Shown here piece by piece: positions 19,274 through 27,771 of a DNA stretch of 45,373 bases. The DNA is from Natrialba asiatica DSM 12278. GTDB taxonomy: Archaea; Halobacteriota; Halobacteria; Halobacteriales; Natrialbaceae. Where the stretch lies: contig NZ_AOIO01000013.1 in NCBI RefSeq assembly GCF_000337555.1, forward strand, positions 25,429 through 70,801, in the 5' to 3' direction. The notes beneath the pieces are model-generated. The model did not search any database and had not been told where the DNA came from. It saw only the letters and a list, made by a program, of their open reading frames with translations. Made by a program: the position numbers and the translations under genes. Within the stretch, counting starts at the first letter, position 1; each line of letters opens with the position of its first letter.

Positions 19274-19543
19274 TTACGCGCCGACGATGAAGACGACGAC
19301 CAGCGCAAGGATCACGAGCGTCTCCGGCAGGACTGTCATAATCAGTCCCGGCACGAACAGGTCATCGTCTTCCGCGAGTGCGCCAACTGCAGCTGCACCG
19401 ATCCCGCGCTCTGCGTATCCCGATGCGAGCGCGGCGAGACCGACGGCAAGCGCTGCGGCCCCGGCGTCGGTCAGGAACGGACTTTCTTCGACGGTACCAT
19501 TCTGCAGGACGATATTTGCGAAGTCTGCTGCGTTTTCAATCAT
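19274..19543 (-). CDS. atpK: A-type ATP synthase subunit K (proteolipid c-ring)
   Basis: 89 residues with a short N-terminal extension and two membrane helices (about 26-52 and 66-88). The ion-binding carboxylate is the Glu in VLPETLVILALV of helix 2, so each hairpin carries one site. The small-residue pattern in helix 1 (GAAALAVGLAALASGYAERG) is what packs c-rings. No polar Gln/Glu partner is seen in helix 1, which favours proton over sodium coupling, though this is only suggestive. It starts 2 bp after the atpI stop and is spaced 20 bp from atpE. Confidence 0.95.
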   Translation of the reverse strand: MIENAADFANIVLQNGTVEESPFLTDAGAAALAVGLAALASGYAERGIGAAAVGALAEDDDLFVPGLIMTVLPETLVILALVVVFIVGA

Positions 19544-19545
19544 TA

Positions 19546-21870
19546 TTAGTAGTGGTCCTCAGTGTCGTTTCGATCGTGTCCGAACGGTTCGTAGTTCGCT
19601 CCACCGCCTTCATAAAACTTGTTAAAGAACTCGACGTACTCGAGGCGTACAGCCTGTAAGCCGGCGCTTGTCACGCCAAGCGCTAGCACGACGAGGTGCC
19701 CGACGACGAGAATGACGAGTCCGCCCACAAGCGCTGCGGTCCCCGAGTGCATGAGGCCGTTGAAGATGACCTCGGCACCGTCGCCGTAGTGTTCGGCGAC
19801 GTAACTTGGTTCGTGGGTCCGCAGGAAGTGGAACGCGCCATCCGGGTCCCGGTACGCACCGAAGAACAGCAGGTTGACCACGAACGCCATACCGGCCTTC
19901 GCGAGCAACACTGCGCCCATCCGGGTGTACGAGAACACGTTGACGATGACGTCGAGCGCCTCGACCGCCTCGACGGTGTCAGTGACGAGGAGCATAACGA
20001 AGCCGATCAGGAAGACGAGCAGCGGCGCCGTAAGCAGGAAGTCGATGATTCCCAGCGGAATCGTCACGAGCCCCCACTCCGGGAACCCGGTGAACCCGAT
20101 CGGGAACGGGCCATCACTGGCGAACGTGTTGAACAGGAAGTCCGGTTTCGATCCCCTGCCCTGTGCCGAGAAGATCCAGATCCAGATGCCGTTAAGCATC
20201 AGGATCCACGAGCCGCTGTGCATGACGGCGTCTTTGAAGCCGTGGTTCAGGTTCTCGTAGAAGTCGAGGATGTACCCGATGTTCAGGTGTACGATGCCGG
20301 CGATCACGCTCACGACCATCCAGCCGAGCGCGAAGTCGGCGGCCGCCGGCTCGAGTCCCTTGTTCAGCGGGAGCAAGTCGACGTGCAGCGTGTCGTGCCA
20401 GACTACCTCGCCGAGCACGTGTAATCCGAATATCTCGCCGTAGATGAACCCGAACAGGATCGTGAACAGCCCCGCCCAGATGGCAACACCGCCGAGACTC
20501 GTAATTCCCTTGCTGTCGAACTGGGTGGCCATGTACGCACCGATGGCCACGTACAGGAGCCCGTATCCCACGTCCCCGATCATGAACCCGAAGAACGCCG
20601 GAAACGTCAGGAACAGGAATATCGTCGGATCGAGTTCACTGTACTTCGGGCGGTTGACCGCCTGAACCAGCACCTCGAACGGTTTGGCCGCGGAGGGATT
20701 CTCCTGGATCGTCGGGGGCTCATCGCCCATCGTAACCGCCGACCCGCCGTCCGTGACGGCCGTCTGTTTCTCGCCGTCGGCGGCCTCGTCGTCGGCGGTG
20801 GCGTCTGCGCCAGCCTGCGCGTCCGCCTCCGAGGCGCTCTCCGGCGTTCCCTTCTGGATCTCCTCCGTGTGCGAGTGTGCACCGTGACGGTCGTAGCTCG
20901 CACGCTCAAGTTCTTCGATCTCGAGACTATCGCCGACGGCGTTTCGCAGCGCCGTGGTGAGCCGATCGAACTCGTCCGATGGCACCCATCCTTCCGCGAT
21001 GAACGCCCGATCGCTGGTCGCAAACTGCAGCGGCGCTTCCGCGCGCTGGACCTCGATCGTGAGTTCCTCCTCGAGTCGAAGCAGGAACCGACCGTCCTCG
21101 TGTTCGATACGCTCGAGTTCATCGTCGATTTCGGTGAGACGCGACTCGAGGTCGGTTTTTCGCTCTTCGAGGTCGGCGACGTAGCCCGACGGACTCTGGT
21201 CGGTGTCTGGAACGCCGTAGCGGGTGAACTCGATACCGACGAGGGCATCGTCGATAACGTTGCCGTCGTCTTCGCTTTCAGTTTCGGTTTTGGCTTCATC
21301 GACGGCTGCCTCGACAGCGTCGGTCGGTGCAGCGACGATCGCGATGACATCGCCGCTGGTGAACGTTTCGTAGGCGCGGATGTCCTCGGCGGCATCGAGT
21401 TCGGCTTCGATTTCGCCGTGGGAACCCTCGCCGACGAGTACGTCGACCGCTTCGTATCCCGAGAGCAAGTCGAGATCGATTCCGAGTTCGGCGAAGGGAG
21501 CCACGCGGTCGATTCGGTCGTCGACCTGGCGTAGTTCCTCCCGAACGTCAGTGCGCTGGTCGTCGAGTTCGTTGACTCGGGTGCGCACTTCCTCGAGTCG
21601 CTGTTCCCAGTTTTCCTCGAGTGCGCCCTGGGGAGCGGGGGTATCTGCGTCCGCAAGATCCAGCGTGCTCTCGAGTGCTCGGACGGTAACGAGTTTCTCG
21701 GAGGCTCCCTCGGCACCCTCGATCGGGTTGCCGTTGTCGAAGCCTTCCCAGGACCCGTCGTAGTCCGAGAGATGGACCAGATTCAGTTCGTGAATCGTCT
21801 CGATGACCGTGGGCATGATGCCCTTTGCACCGGTCACCGAGACCTTGCTCATCCGCTCAGGTCTGAGCAT
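19546..21870 (-). CDS. atpI: A-type ATP synthase subunit I (membrane stator, V-type a homologue)
   Basis: 774 residues. It provides the ion half-channels beside the K ring. The N-terminal cytoplasmic arm (1-340) has coiled coils (EENWEQRLEEVRTRVNELDD). A disordered Ala/Asp/Glu linker (about 345-390) precedes the membrane domain from about residue 415, which opens with FLFLTFPAFFGFMIGDVGYG. The essential arginine is in FSYTRMGAVLLAKAGMA. The chosen ATG (MLRPERMSKVSVTG) overlaps the atpH stop by 14 bases; Met7 is an alternative. The length exceeds many archaeal I subunits because of the acidic linker. Confidence 0.94.
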   Translation of the reverse strand: MLRPERMSKVSVTGAKGIMPTVIETIHELNLVHLSDYDGSWEGFDNGNPIEGAEGASEKLVTVRALESTLDLADADTPAPQGALEENWEQRLEEVRTRVNELDDQRTDVREELRQVDDRIDRVAPFAELGIDLDLLSGYEAVDVLVGEGSHGEIEAELDAAEDIRAYETFTSGDVIAIVAAPTDAVEAAVDEAKTETESEDDGNVIDDALVGIEFTRYGVPDTDQSPSGYVADLEERKTDLESRLTEIDDELERIEHEDGRFLLRLEEELTIEVQRAEAPLQFATSDRAFIAEGWVPSDEFDRLTTALRNAVGDSLEIEELERASYDRHGAHSHTEEIQKGTPESASEADAQAGADATADDEAADGEKQTAVTDGGSAVTMGDEPPTIQENPSAAKPFEVLVQAVNRPKYSELDPTIFLFLTFPAFFGFMIGDVGYGLLYVAIGAYMATQFDSKGITSLGGVAIWAGLFTILFGFIYGEIFGLHVLGEVVWHDTLHVDLLPLNKGLEPAAADFALGWMVVSVIAGIVHLNIGYILDFYENLNHGFKDAVMHSGSWILMLNGIWIWIFSAQGRGSKPDFLFNTFASDGPFPIGFTGFPEWGLVTIPLGIIDFLLTAPLLVFLIGFVMLLVTDTVEAVEALDVIVNVFSYTRMGAVLLAKAGMAFVVNLLFFGAYRDPDGAFHFLRTHEPSYVAEHYGDGAEVIFNGLMHSGTAALVGGLVILVVGHLVVLALGVTSAGLQAVRLEYVEFFNKFYEGGGANYEPFGHDRNDTEDHY

Positions 21871-22189
21871 GGACGTCCTCCTGGAACAGGGAGACGACGT
21901 GGTCTGTTACTTCGTCGACCCGGTCTTGGGCACGCTCGGCGAGCGCCTCGCGCTCCTGTTCGCCCTCTTCGAGGACGCGTTCGCACTCCGCGTCGATCTC
22001 GGCGCGCGCCTCCTCCAGGCGGCGTTCTTTGAGATCTTGCGCCTCTTGTTCCGCTTCCGTGCGAATCTCCTCGGCACGTTCCCGGGCCTCGGCGATTCGC
22101 TCGTCGCGGTCGTTTTCTGCCAATGCGACGATCTCGTCGGCCTCTTCCTCCGCCGACGTAATTCGTTCGAGAACCTGTGGCCTCGGCAT
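21857..22189 (-). CDS. atpH: A-type ATP synthase subunit H (peripheral stalk)
   Basis: 110 residues, almost entirely one charged helix with hendecad-like Glu/Arg/Ala spacing (ERITSAEEEADEIVALAEND onward). This matches archaeal subunit H, which pairs with E in a right-handed coiled coil. It is the first gene of the operon, 36 bases downstream of a TATA-like element at 22219-22228, and overlaps atpI at its end. Confidence 0.92.
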   Translation of the reverse strand: MPRPQVLERITSAEEEADEIVALAENDRDERIAEARERAEEIRTEAEQEAQDLKERRLEEARAEIDAECERVLEEGEQEREALAERAQDRVDEVTDHVVSLFQEDVHAQT

Positions 22190-22218
22190 ACTCTAAGCAA
22201 GGGAACGTTTGCGACAGC

Positions 22219-22228
22219 GCGTATATGG
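22219..22228 (-). promoter_or_regulatory. TATA box of the atp operon
   Basis: The minus strand reads CCATATACGC about 30-39 bases before the atpH ATG at 22189, giving a predicted leader of roughly 5-10 bases. The opposite-facing methyltransferase promoter lies 120 bp away. Confidence 0.45.
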
Positions 22229-22346
22229 TAGTTGCGAAAGCGTCTCGGATTACTGGCCTCGAAATTCGATCTCTGTGTCACGTACGATCATCTTTAGTCG
22301 AACGCCAGCCGGTCCACTGGTCAGACACCGCGAGACGGAACAGCAG

Positions 22347-22355
22347 ACATATCCC
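22347..22355 (+). promoter_or_regulatory. TATA box for the methyltransferase gene
   Basis: ACATATCCC is placed 25-33 bases before the ATG at 22380, predicting a leaderless mRNA and fixing that ATG as the start. Confidence 0.5.
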
Positions 22356-22379
22356 GGTCGGACGAAAACCGAACTCTCA

Positions 22380-23003
22380 ATGGGAATCCTCGAGAACAAA
22401 GCCAGGGCACGGCTGTTCTATAAGTACCTCTCGACGGTCTACGATCGGGTGAACCCGTTCATCTGGAACGAGGAGATGCGTGAGGACGCGCTTTCCTTAC
22501 TCGAGTTCGACTCGGAGATGACGGTACTCGACCTCGGCTGTGGAACCGGTTTCGCGACCGAAGGCCTCCTCGACCACGTCGAGGAAGTGTATGCGCTCGA
22601 TCAAAGCAGCCATCAGCTCGAACAGGCCTACGCGAAGTTTGGGAAACGCGCACCCCCGATCCACTTCCACCGTGGCGACGCCGAACGCCTCCCGTTCGCG
22701 AGCGACACGTTCGACGTCGTCTGGTCCTCCGGATCGATCGAGTACTGGCCGAATCCGATCCTCGCGCTCAGAGAAATCCGCCGCGTGCTCAAACCCGGCG
22801 GCCAGGTGCTGGTTGTCGGGCCAAACTATCCTGATAACGTACTGGCACAGCGACTGGCCGATTCGATCATGCTGTTTTACGACGAGTACGAGGCCGACCG
22901 GATGTTCAAACGAGCCGGTTTCGAAGAGGTGAAACACGCGTTCCTCGGACCGTCGTACAACACGGACGCTGCGATTACGACGATTGGACGCGCGCCGAAG
23001 TAG
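22380..23003 (+). CDS. SAM-dependent methyltransferase resembling MPBQ/MSBQ (VTE3) quinone methylases
   Basis: 207 residues. Class I methyltransferase fold: motif I VLDLGCGTGFATEG, acidic post-I AYALDQSS-like segment (VYALDQSSHQLEQAY), DAERLPFASDTFDVVWSSGSIEYWPNP, and RVLKPGGQVLVVGPNYP. The N-terminal FYKYLSTVYDRVNPFIW and the SGSIEYWPNP box closely recall the plant chloroplast enzyme that methylates tocopherol and plastoquinone precursors (VTE3). Haloarchaea use methylated menaquinones, so quinone-ring methylation is the likely role (inference). Start is fixed by the TATA spacing; the upstream frame to 22209 crosses the promoter. It is divergent from the ATP synthase operon. A generic UbiE-type function remains possible. 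Confidence 0.85.
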   Translation: MGILENKARARLFYKYLSTVYDRVNPFIWNEEMREDALSLLEFDSEMTVLDLGCGTGFATEGLLDHVEEVYALDQSSHQLEQAYAKFGKRAPPIHFHRGDAERLPFASDTFDVVWSSGSIEYWPNPILALREIRRVLKPGGQVLVVGPNYPDNVLAQRLADSIMLFYDEYEADRMFKRAGFEEVKHAFLGPSYNTDAAITTIGRAPK

Positions 23004-23054
23004 CCGCACCTCGACTTCGATGTCGACGAAGTGTTCGCCGCACCCGAACCGACC

Positions 23055-23573
23055 CTAGGTCGCCGTTGTTTCCAGTTCTGCTAGAAGTTTTCCGTCGAAC
23101 GCGAGCGTTACGGTCACGGTGTCACCGCTGTCCAGCGCCGGCGCGTTCGTTCCAGCGACGGTGAGACCGGCCTGCTCACCTACTTGCCAAACCGGATCGG
23201 ATCGTGCATTGAACGGGCCGTCCGGCGTCCCGCGAAATCCGTCGGCTCCGACGAACGGAACCGGCGGCTGGTTCGCGAGTTCGGTGCCCTCGATCGCGAC
23301 GGTCAGCGAGAGTTGCTCGATGTCGATATCTTCGCCGGCTTCGTGTTCGAGTGCGATCGTTCCCTCATCACTATCGGCCTGTAACTCGAATGCTGCGGTC
23401 GGAACCGGCGAGTCGATCGACCACGTTGCGATGCCGGCAGTGAGGACCGCAACGAGACAGACCGTGACAGCGAGAAGTGCGACGATACCGACGACTGGAC
23501 TAACAGCGCGAATGTCGTGTCTCTTGAGACGCGTTCTGGTAGCTCGTTCTCCGGTCGGTAACGCGGTGAACAC
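23055..23573 (-). CDS. Type IV pilin-like protein
   Basis: 172 residues. A charged leader ends in RHDIRA and is followed by VSPVVGIVALLAVTVCLVAV, the haloarchaeal pilin signature. PibD/FlaK-type peptidase would cut between Ala23 and Val24, leaving the hydrophobic helix as the N-terminus for filament assembly or membrane anchoring. The rest is a beta-rich domain of about 120 residues with Asp/Thr-rich strands and no cysteines. It has its own well-placed TATA box and lies beside other exported proteins. Whether it forms real pili or is a minor or anchored pilin cannot be told; no pilus ATPase or PilC gene is present in the window. Confidence 0.85.
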   Translation of the reverse strand: MFTALPTGERATRTRLKRHDIRAVSPVVGIVALLAVTVCLVAVLTAGIATWSIDSPVPTAAFELQADSDEGTIALEHEAGEDIDIEQLSLTVAIEGTELANQPPVPFVGADGFRGTPDGPFNARSDPVWQVGEQAGLTVAGTNAPALDSGDTVTVTLAFDGKLLAELETTAT

Positions 23574-23596
23574 GACCCGTAGTGGGTTCGGTTTCT

Positions 23597-23604
23597 GATA
23601 TAAA
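23597..23604 (-). promoter_or_regulatory. TATA box for the pilin-like gene
   Basis: The minus strand reads TTTATATC 24-31 bases before the ATG at 23573: a strong, textbook haloarchaeal element. Confidence 0.6.
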
Positions 23605-23645
23605 GTGTGACACCGATCGACTAGTAACCGCGGTTGAAAATACCG

Positions 23646-24893
23646 CTACTCGGATGAAATCTGGCGTGTGGTCCGGTTGATCGTAATCGAATGTTGTTCC
23701 GTCGGAGGGAGATACTGCAAGGTGCCACTCTCGTCGGTAGTGCCGATCTCAACACCGTTTACGAGAATCGTCTCTTGCGCCGGGTCGCCAGTTTCGGTAT
23801 CGATAGCAGTCAGTTCGATCGGCCCATTTGCGGGAGTCTTATTGATGACAACCTTGAGGTTGGGATACGATTTGGTTTCCACCTCTACTGCGGGAAGGTA
23901 ATTAATCGGCACACTTTGTATCTCACGGTATACCGCACCGGTTGCGCCATCGAAATAGACATCGATACTGACGCCATCGTGTGCAGCATCCATCACGTAG
24001 AGGTTCTCACGACTACGATCGTGATAGTCCGCAGCGCCGGGAACGTTCGGCCATGGATACAGAGAGGATACATCAGTAATTACTCCGTTGGTTCCATTAA
24101 GAGCCTGGTATTGGTTTACTCCATCTATATCCCGGTTGTCAAATCTGATCGTCTCGGTAACGTACGAATCCCCGTCGATTGCCGAGAGGCGATAGCCGTC
24201 CTGAGAAGCCTGAATCCGGTACTCGTATCGCTCATTCGGACTCTGCATTTTGTTTATCGCGTCGATCTCCGTACGGATCGGGGTCGTATAGGCATCGAGA
24301 ATTGATCGGTCAGCACGCAACTGCTGGCGGGACAGCGGTTCACCGGGCACCGAGTATCGAACGAGGTGATTTTCGAGTTCGTCTAACGCGTTCTGCAGAG
24401 CGACGGCTTCGTGGTGGTTTCGGGATAGCTGCTGCAAAAACACCGTTTTGGTCATCTCACCCGCCGCGTAACGTTTTACCATCTCTTGCTCGCGCGGTTC
24501 GAGCGCATCGATCCGTTCTTTAAGCCGACTGTGTGTGTCCTCGATTATCGTTGCTCGCTCTTCGGGAGTTGCCTGATCGAACTCGCGTTCGAAGAGCGCG
24601 TATCGTTCGTAGTCGACCTGCATTTGGATACTACTGCTCGCGAGCGCAGCACCGAGGTCTGCTCCGGTTTCAGCGTACGATCCTCGGATATCCCCCGTGA
24701 GTGGCAGTTGGTTCGTCGTGTTCTCGATCTCTACCGGCGTCGTTTGCGTTTGCTCTTGCAGCAGATAGTTGTCGGTTGCACTGCTATCGGTGTCGGTACT
24801 CACATCTCGTTCGGGCGATGCTGCGACGACCGTCATTGCAGGCAACGAGCAGACGAGAAGCAACGCGAGGAGGGCGGGAGCCGCGTTGTTCAT
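23646..24893 (-). CDS. Secreted haloarchaeal protein of unknown function (DUF7096-like)
   Basis: 415 residues. A Sec-type signal peptide (residues 1-25, ending in VVAAS) precedes a Gln/Thr-rich segment. A helical region follows (about 80-200) with repeated Arg/Glu (ERATIIEDTHSRLKERIDAL; MVKRYAAGEMTKTVFLQQLS). The C-terminal half is beta-rich (about 220-415) and ends in an Ig-like or carboxypeptidase-regulatory-like strand set (VEIGTTDESGTLQYLPP). No C-terminal membrane anchor is seen. The DUF7096 label is remembered, not searched. Its DNA is visibly less GC-rich than neighbouring core genes. It is divergent from the membrane winged-helix regulator, as haloarchaeal sensor/partner pairs often are. 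Confidence 0.75.
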   Translation of the reverse strand: MNNAAPALLALLLVCSLPAMTVVAASPERDVSTDTDSSATDNYLLQEQTQTTPVEIENTTNQLPLTGDIRGSYAETGADLGAALASSSIQMQVDYERYALFEREFDQATPEERATIIEDTHSRLKERIDALEPREQEMVKRYAAGEMTKTVFLQQLSRNHHEAVALQNALDELENHLVRYSVPGEPLSRQQLRADRSILDAYTTPIRTEIDAINKMQSPNERYEYRIQASQDGYRLSAIDGDSYVTETIRFDNRDIDGVNQYQALNGTNGVITDVSSLYPWPNVPGAADYHDRSRENLYVMDAAHDGVSIDVYFDGATGAVYREIQSVPINYLPAVEVETKSYPNLKVVINKTPANGPIELTAIDTETGDPAQETILVNGVEIGTTDESGTLQYLPPTEQHSITINRTTRQISSE

Positions 24894-25242
24894 TGTGTGG
24901 CCCTATGAATTCCTGATATAAAAACGAGTCGCACTCGAGAAATCACCGGTTTTCAACACAACACAACAATCCGACTGATTCGTTCGGCAGGGGCCCTCAC
25001 CCGGCACAGACGGCAGTATCAGTGCATACCGAACAGTCGAAGGACGTGCAGTGACCGTAACGTTTTACGTCAGTTTAGCCGGACAATAGTCCGGGGTGAG
25101 ACGTTTCAGACAAGCGTTTCGCAACGTGAAATCATCAGATTACGAACCGCTGTCAGACGAAGAGATCAGTTTTACGTCGTGAGAACGGTGTATTTGTCGA
25201 TGGAAAGCGTTTTTTCCCCCGGGAAACCACCAGGTGATAGAT
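24894..25242. other. Divergent promoter region with a small hairpin
   Basis: 349 bases between the secreted protein and the membrane regulator, with no credible gene. A clear TATA box for the left gene is at 24915-24924. In the middle, CCGGAC (25079-25084) and GTCCGG (25089-25094) form a short perfect hairpin with an AATA loop. GTTTTACGTC occurs near 25062 and again near 25169, a possible repeated regulator site. The right promoter is less clear: TGTATTTG near 25190 or the T-run near 25210. Confidence 0.4.
24915..24924 (-). promoter_or_regulatory. TATA box for the secreted DUF7096-like gene
   Basis: The minus strand reads TTTTATATCA 23-31 bases before the ATG at 24893, predicting a leaderless transcript. 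Confidence 0.6.
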
Positions 25243-26598
25243 ATGCGGTTGTCCACCGCCGGTACACTTGCCCTCATCGCCCTCCTTACTACAGCCACGC
25301 TCGGTTCGGTGGTTGTGGTGCCATCGGCGCGCGCTGGTTCAGCCGGTCACGAAACTAGCCAGACGCCGATACTTGACCAGTCGTCATCTCCCACCGCGGT
25401 CGACTCTACTAGGCCGGCCGATAGTAGCGGAGAAGCAGTATACGCGCGTCAATCGCCGACGCAACTGCAATTCGCTGACGATCAGTTGGGGACGAATCAG
25501 GTGATCCGCATCAACGTCACGGACGACGGTGATGCACACTGGACTATCGAATACCGACTCGCGCTGGAAAACGACGACGGGGTCACCACCGAAGCGTTCA
25601 CCGAGTACGCACAGTCTATTACCGCGACCGAACCCGACTCCGATTCCGACCTCGGGATTCTGATCCAGCAATTACGCCAACAGGCATCTGCGGCCGGCGA
25701 AAATGCCAACCGGGAGATGTCGATTACCGATACCGGGTGGGGCGGACACGATGTGAAACCATACGATGAAGTCGTCGAATCCACGGCGAGTACTAGCGGC
25801 GACGTTGACGAAGTCGGTGTTATTACTTATACCTTCACGTGGACAAACTTCGCGACGGTCGACGGTGACCGAGTACACTTCGGCGAGGCCCTAGAAACTG
25901 AGTCGAACGATTACGTAATCTCGACGCTCTCTAACGGCCAGCGGCTCGTCATCGAATCGCCGGACAACTACGGCCTCGACACGCCAACGCAGCTCACCTG
26001 GAACGGTCCCCACGAGTTCAGTGAGAACGAACTCGAAATTGTCTTCCTCCGTGGTGCCCAGCCAGGTACCGGTATTTGGGGTCTGATTGCCGATGGACCG
26101 GTACTGGCGGTCATTGCGTTGTTGGGTATTCTCGCAATTGCCGTCCTGGGTTGGGTGGCATCCCGGAACGTGGAGACGTGGGACGAGGTTCGTTCATCGC
26201 TCGAAGCGGTACTTTCGTTTGAACGGGGTGAGGATCCTGATGGCGAACCGGGTGTCGCAGCCGATTCAAACGCTGTTCGGGGCGACACCGAGCCCCAACG
26301 GGAACTGGCTGCAGATGCGCCGCTGGAAGGCCAGGGGGCGCAGTTCGAGTTCAGCGAGCGGGTAAACGAGGATATTGATCCGGAGCTGTTGAGCGACGAA
26401 GAGCGGGTGCAACGGATGCTCACCAGGAACGGTGGGCGGATGAAACAGGCTGCGATCGTTTCGGAGACGGGGTGGTCGAACGCCAAGGTTTCGCAGTTGC
26501 TCTCACAGATGGATGAGGACGATCAGATCGAGAAGTTGCGGATCGGGCGCGAGAACCTGATTACGTTGCCGGAAGTGGACCCGACCGAAATCGACTGA
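25243..26598 (+). CDS. Membrane-anchored winged-helix regulator with an extracellular domain (DUF7345/DUF7343-like)
   Basis: 451 residues from the ATG at 25243. Signal peptide 1-31 (LIALLTTATLGSVVVVP); an extracellular beta-rich domain of about 240 residues (IRINVTDDGDAHWTIEYRL, VGVITYTFTWTNFA); one membrane helix at about 285-306 (GPVLAVIALLGILAIAVLGW); an acidic cytoplasmic linker; then a winged helix at about 381-445 (SDEERVQRMLTRNGGRMKQ, SNAKVSQLLSQMDEDDQIEK) close to IclR/MarR-type HTHs. Topology places the sensor outside and the DNA-binding domain inside, so it may act as a one-component transmembrane regulator (inference). A GTG at 25234 could add three residues. Targets may include the divergent secreted gene. 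Confidence 0.82.
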   Translation: MRLSTAGTLALIALLTTATLGSVVVVPSARAGSAGHETSQTPILDQSSSPTAVDSTRPADSSGEAVYARQSPTQLQFADDQLGTNQVIRINVTDDGDAHWTIEYRLALENDDGVTTEAFTEYAQSITATEPDSDSDLGILIQQLRQQASAAGENANREMSITDTGWGGHDVKPYDEVVESTASTSGDVDEVGVITYTFTWTNFATVDGDRVHFGEALETESNDYVISTLSNGQRLVIESPDNYGLDTPTQLTWNGPHEFSENELEIVFLRGAQPGTGIWGLIADGPVLAVIALLGILAIAVLGWVASRNVETWDEVRSSLEAVLSFERGEDPDGEPGVAADSNAVRGDTEPQRELAADAPLEGQGAQFEFSERVNEDIDPELLSDEERVQRMLTRNGGRMKQAAIVSETGWSNAKVSQLLSQMDEDDQIEKLRIGRENLITLPEVDPTEID

Positions 26599-26631
26599 TC
26601 GGGACGGGAATCGATCTCCAATTACGGCGGA

Positions 26632-27438
26632 TTACTGGTCGTTCGACGTCGAGTCAGTTGTCGTCTCAGTCTCGGTTTCGGTTTCGTTCTCAGTCCCGGT
26701 TTCGGCCTCCGTCTCCGGACTGAACTGAATGCTCGTGCCGACGGCGTCGTAGATATCGTCCCAGTCCTTGTCCTCGTCCATCAAGAAGACCTCAAGGGAA
26801 AGGTCCCTGTCGGCGAACTCCTCGATTCCGGCCGGTCGAACGTCGATGTGGTACGTGCCGTTGTCCGTCATCTGGACCTGGCCGGTTCGTTCGATGAGTT
26901 TTCGCTCACCCGGCCCCTCGTTGATCTTGACGAAGAAGTACGGCTCACCGATCACGTCGCCGTGTTCCGGTGGGTCCACGTTCTCCATGCTGGTATTGGC
27001 GACGACTTCGAGGTTGAAGTTCGAGTAACCCTCGCCGTTCGCTGCGGGCTCCGTGTCGACGAACTCGACGCTCTCGATCCGATCCTCGCTTTTGTCCTCC
27101 AGTGGCCGGTTCGGTTCCTGAGGGGGCGACCAGTCCGCGTTGGCCGTTTCATCTCCGCCATCTGCGGTTCCATCCCCATCACTGGTTGTGTCGTCACTAC
27201 TGTTGTCGGGCTCCGTATTCGTCGTCTCGTTCGAACCCGTCGTCCCGTTCGAGTGAGTCGTGTCGTCGCGATTCTCGGTTCCGTTGTCACCTGTACCGCC
27301 ATCTACATTTGGGCCTGTATCAGTGTCGTCTGCCGTCGACTCGTTCGACGCGTCCGGCTGTGATCCACCGAAGGCACTACACCCGGAGAGGACCACGAGT
27401 AGTGCAACCGCGACGACAGCGAGTTTCCTGAACTGCAT
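26632..27438 (-). CDS. Lipoprotein with Thr/Asp-rich stalk
   Basis: 268 residues. Signal peptide with lipobox LSGC (Cys20), so it is lipid-anchored on the outer face. Residues about 25-110 are a low-complexity Asn/Thr/Asp/Gly stalk, likely glycosylated or extended. A compact domain follows (about 115-240: NFNLEVVANTSMENVDPPE, YFFVKINEGPGERKLIER, GTYHIDVRPAGIEEFADRDL), and the C-terminus is a Glu/Thr repeat tail. The start at 27438 is chosen because it opens the signal peptide; ten extra residues upstream are basic and unlikely. It converges with the membrane regulator, with 33 bp between stops. Function is unknown. Confidence 0.75.
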   Translation of the reverse strand: MQFRKLAVVAVALLVVLSGCSAFGGSQPDASNESTADDTDTGPNVDGGTGDNGTENRDDTTHSNGTTGSNETTNTEPDNSSDDTTSDGDGTADGGDETANADWSPPQEPNRPLEDKSEDRIESVEFVDTEPAANGEGYSNFNLEVVANTSMENVDPPEHGDVIGEPYFFVKINEGPGERKLIERTGQVQMTDNGTYHIDVRPAGIEEFADRDLSLEVFLMDEDKDWDDIYDAVGTSIQFSPETEAETGTENETETETETTTDSTSNDQ

Positions 27439-27771
27439 CGTAACCGTTCGATCACGCCGACGGGCCATTATTACGACGTGGATAAGCGAGACTGGCTCGG
27501 TTGTCGGCTGACGGGCTTGTTTCGGCTTGAACCGACCGGTCTGCAGTGTTGGTCGTTGTGGAACGGTCAGTCTGTTGGGTCTACAGAGTAAAGAGAATAC
27601 CGAGAGTGCAACGGGTCACCCGACCCGTGGTCGTTTACTCGCCGGGTCCCGTTCCTGTTCGCATACGCTCATAGCGTTGCAGTGGACGGCGCTCGATTGG
27701 GTCGCCGTTCCCTGTTTCATCACCCACAGCGCGCAAAAGGGCACAACGCCTTGCTGTCGTCTCGGTCGCGG
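27439..27771. other. Intergenic region with a hairpin
   Basis: 333 bases without a gene I can support. ACGGGTC (27611-27617) and GACCCGT (27622-27628) form a perfect 7-bp stem with a 4-base loop, about 145 bases beyond the radical SAM stop on its transcribed strand; no T-run follows directly. A 94-codon plus-strand frame (27527-27811) runs into the radical SAM gene, lacks family resemblance and is not believed. Confidence 0.4.
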
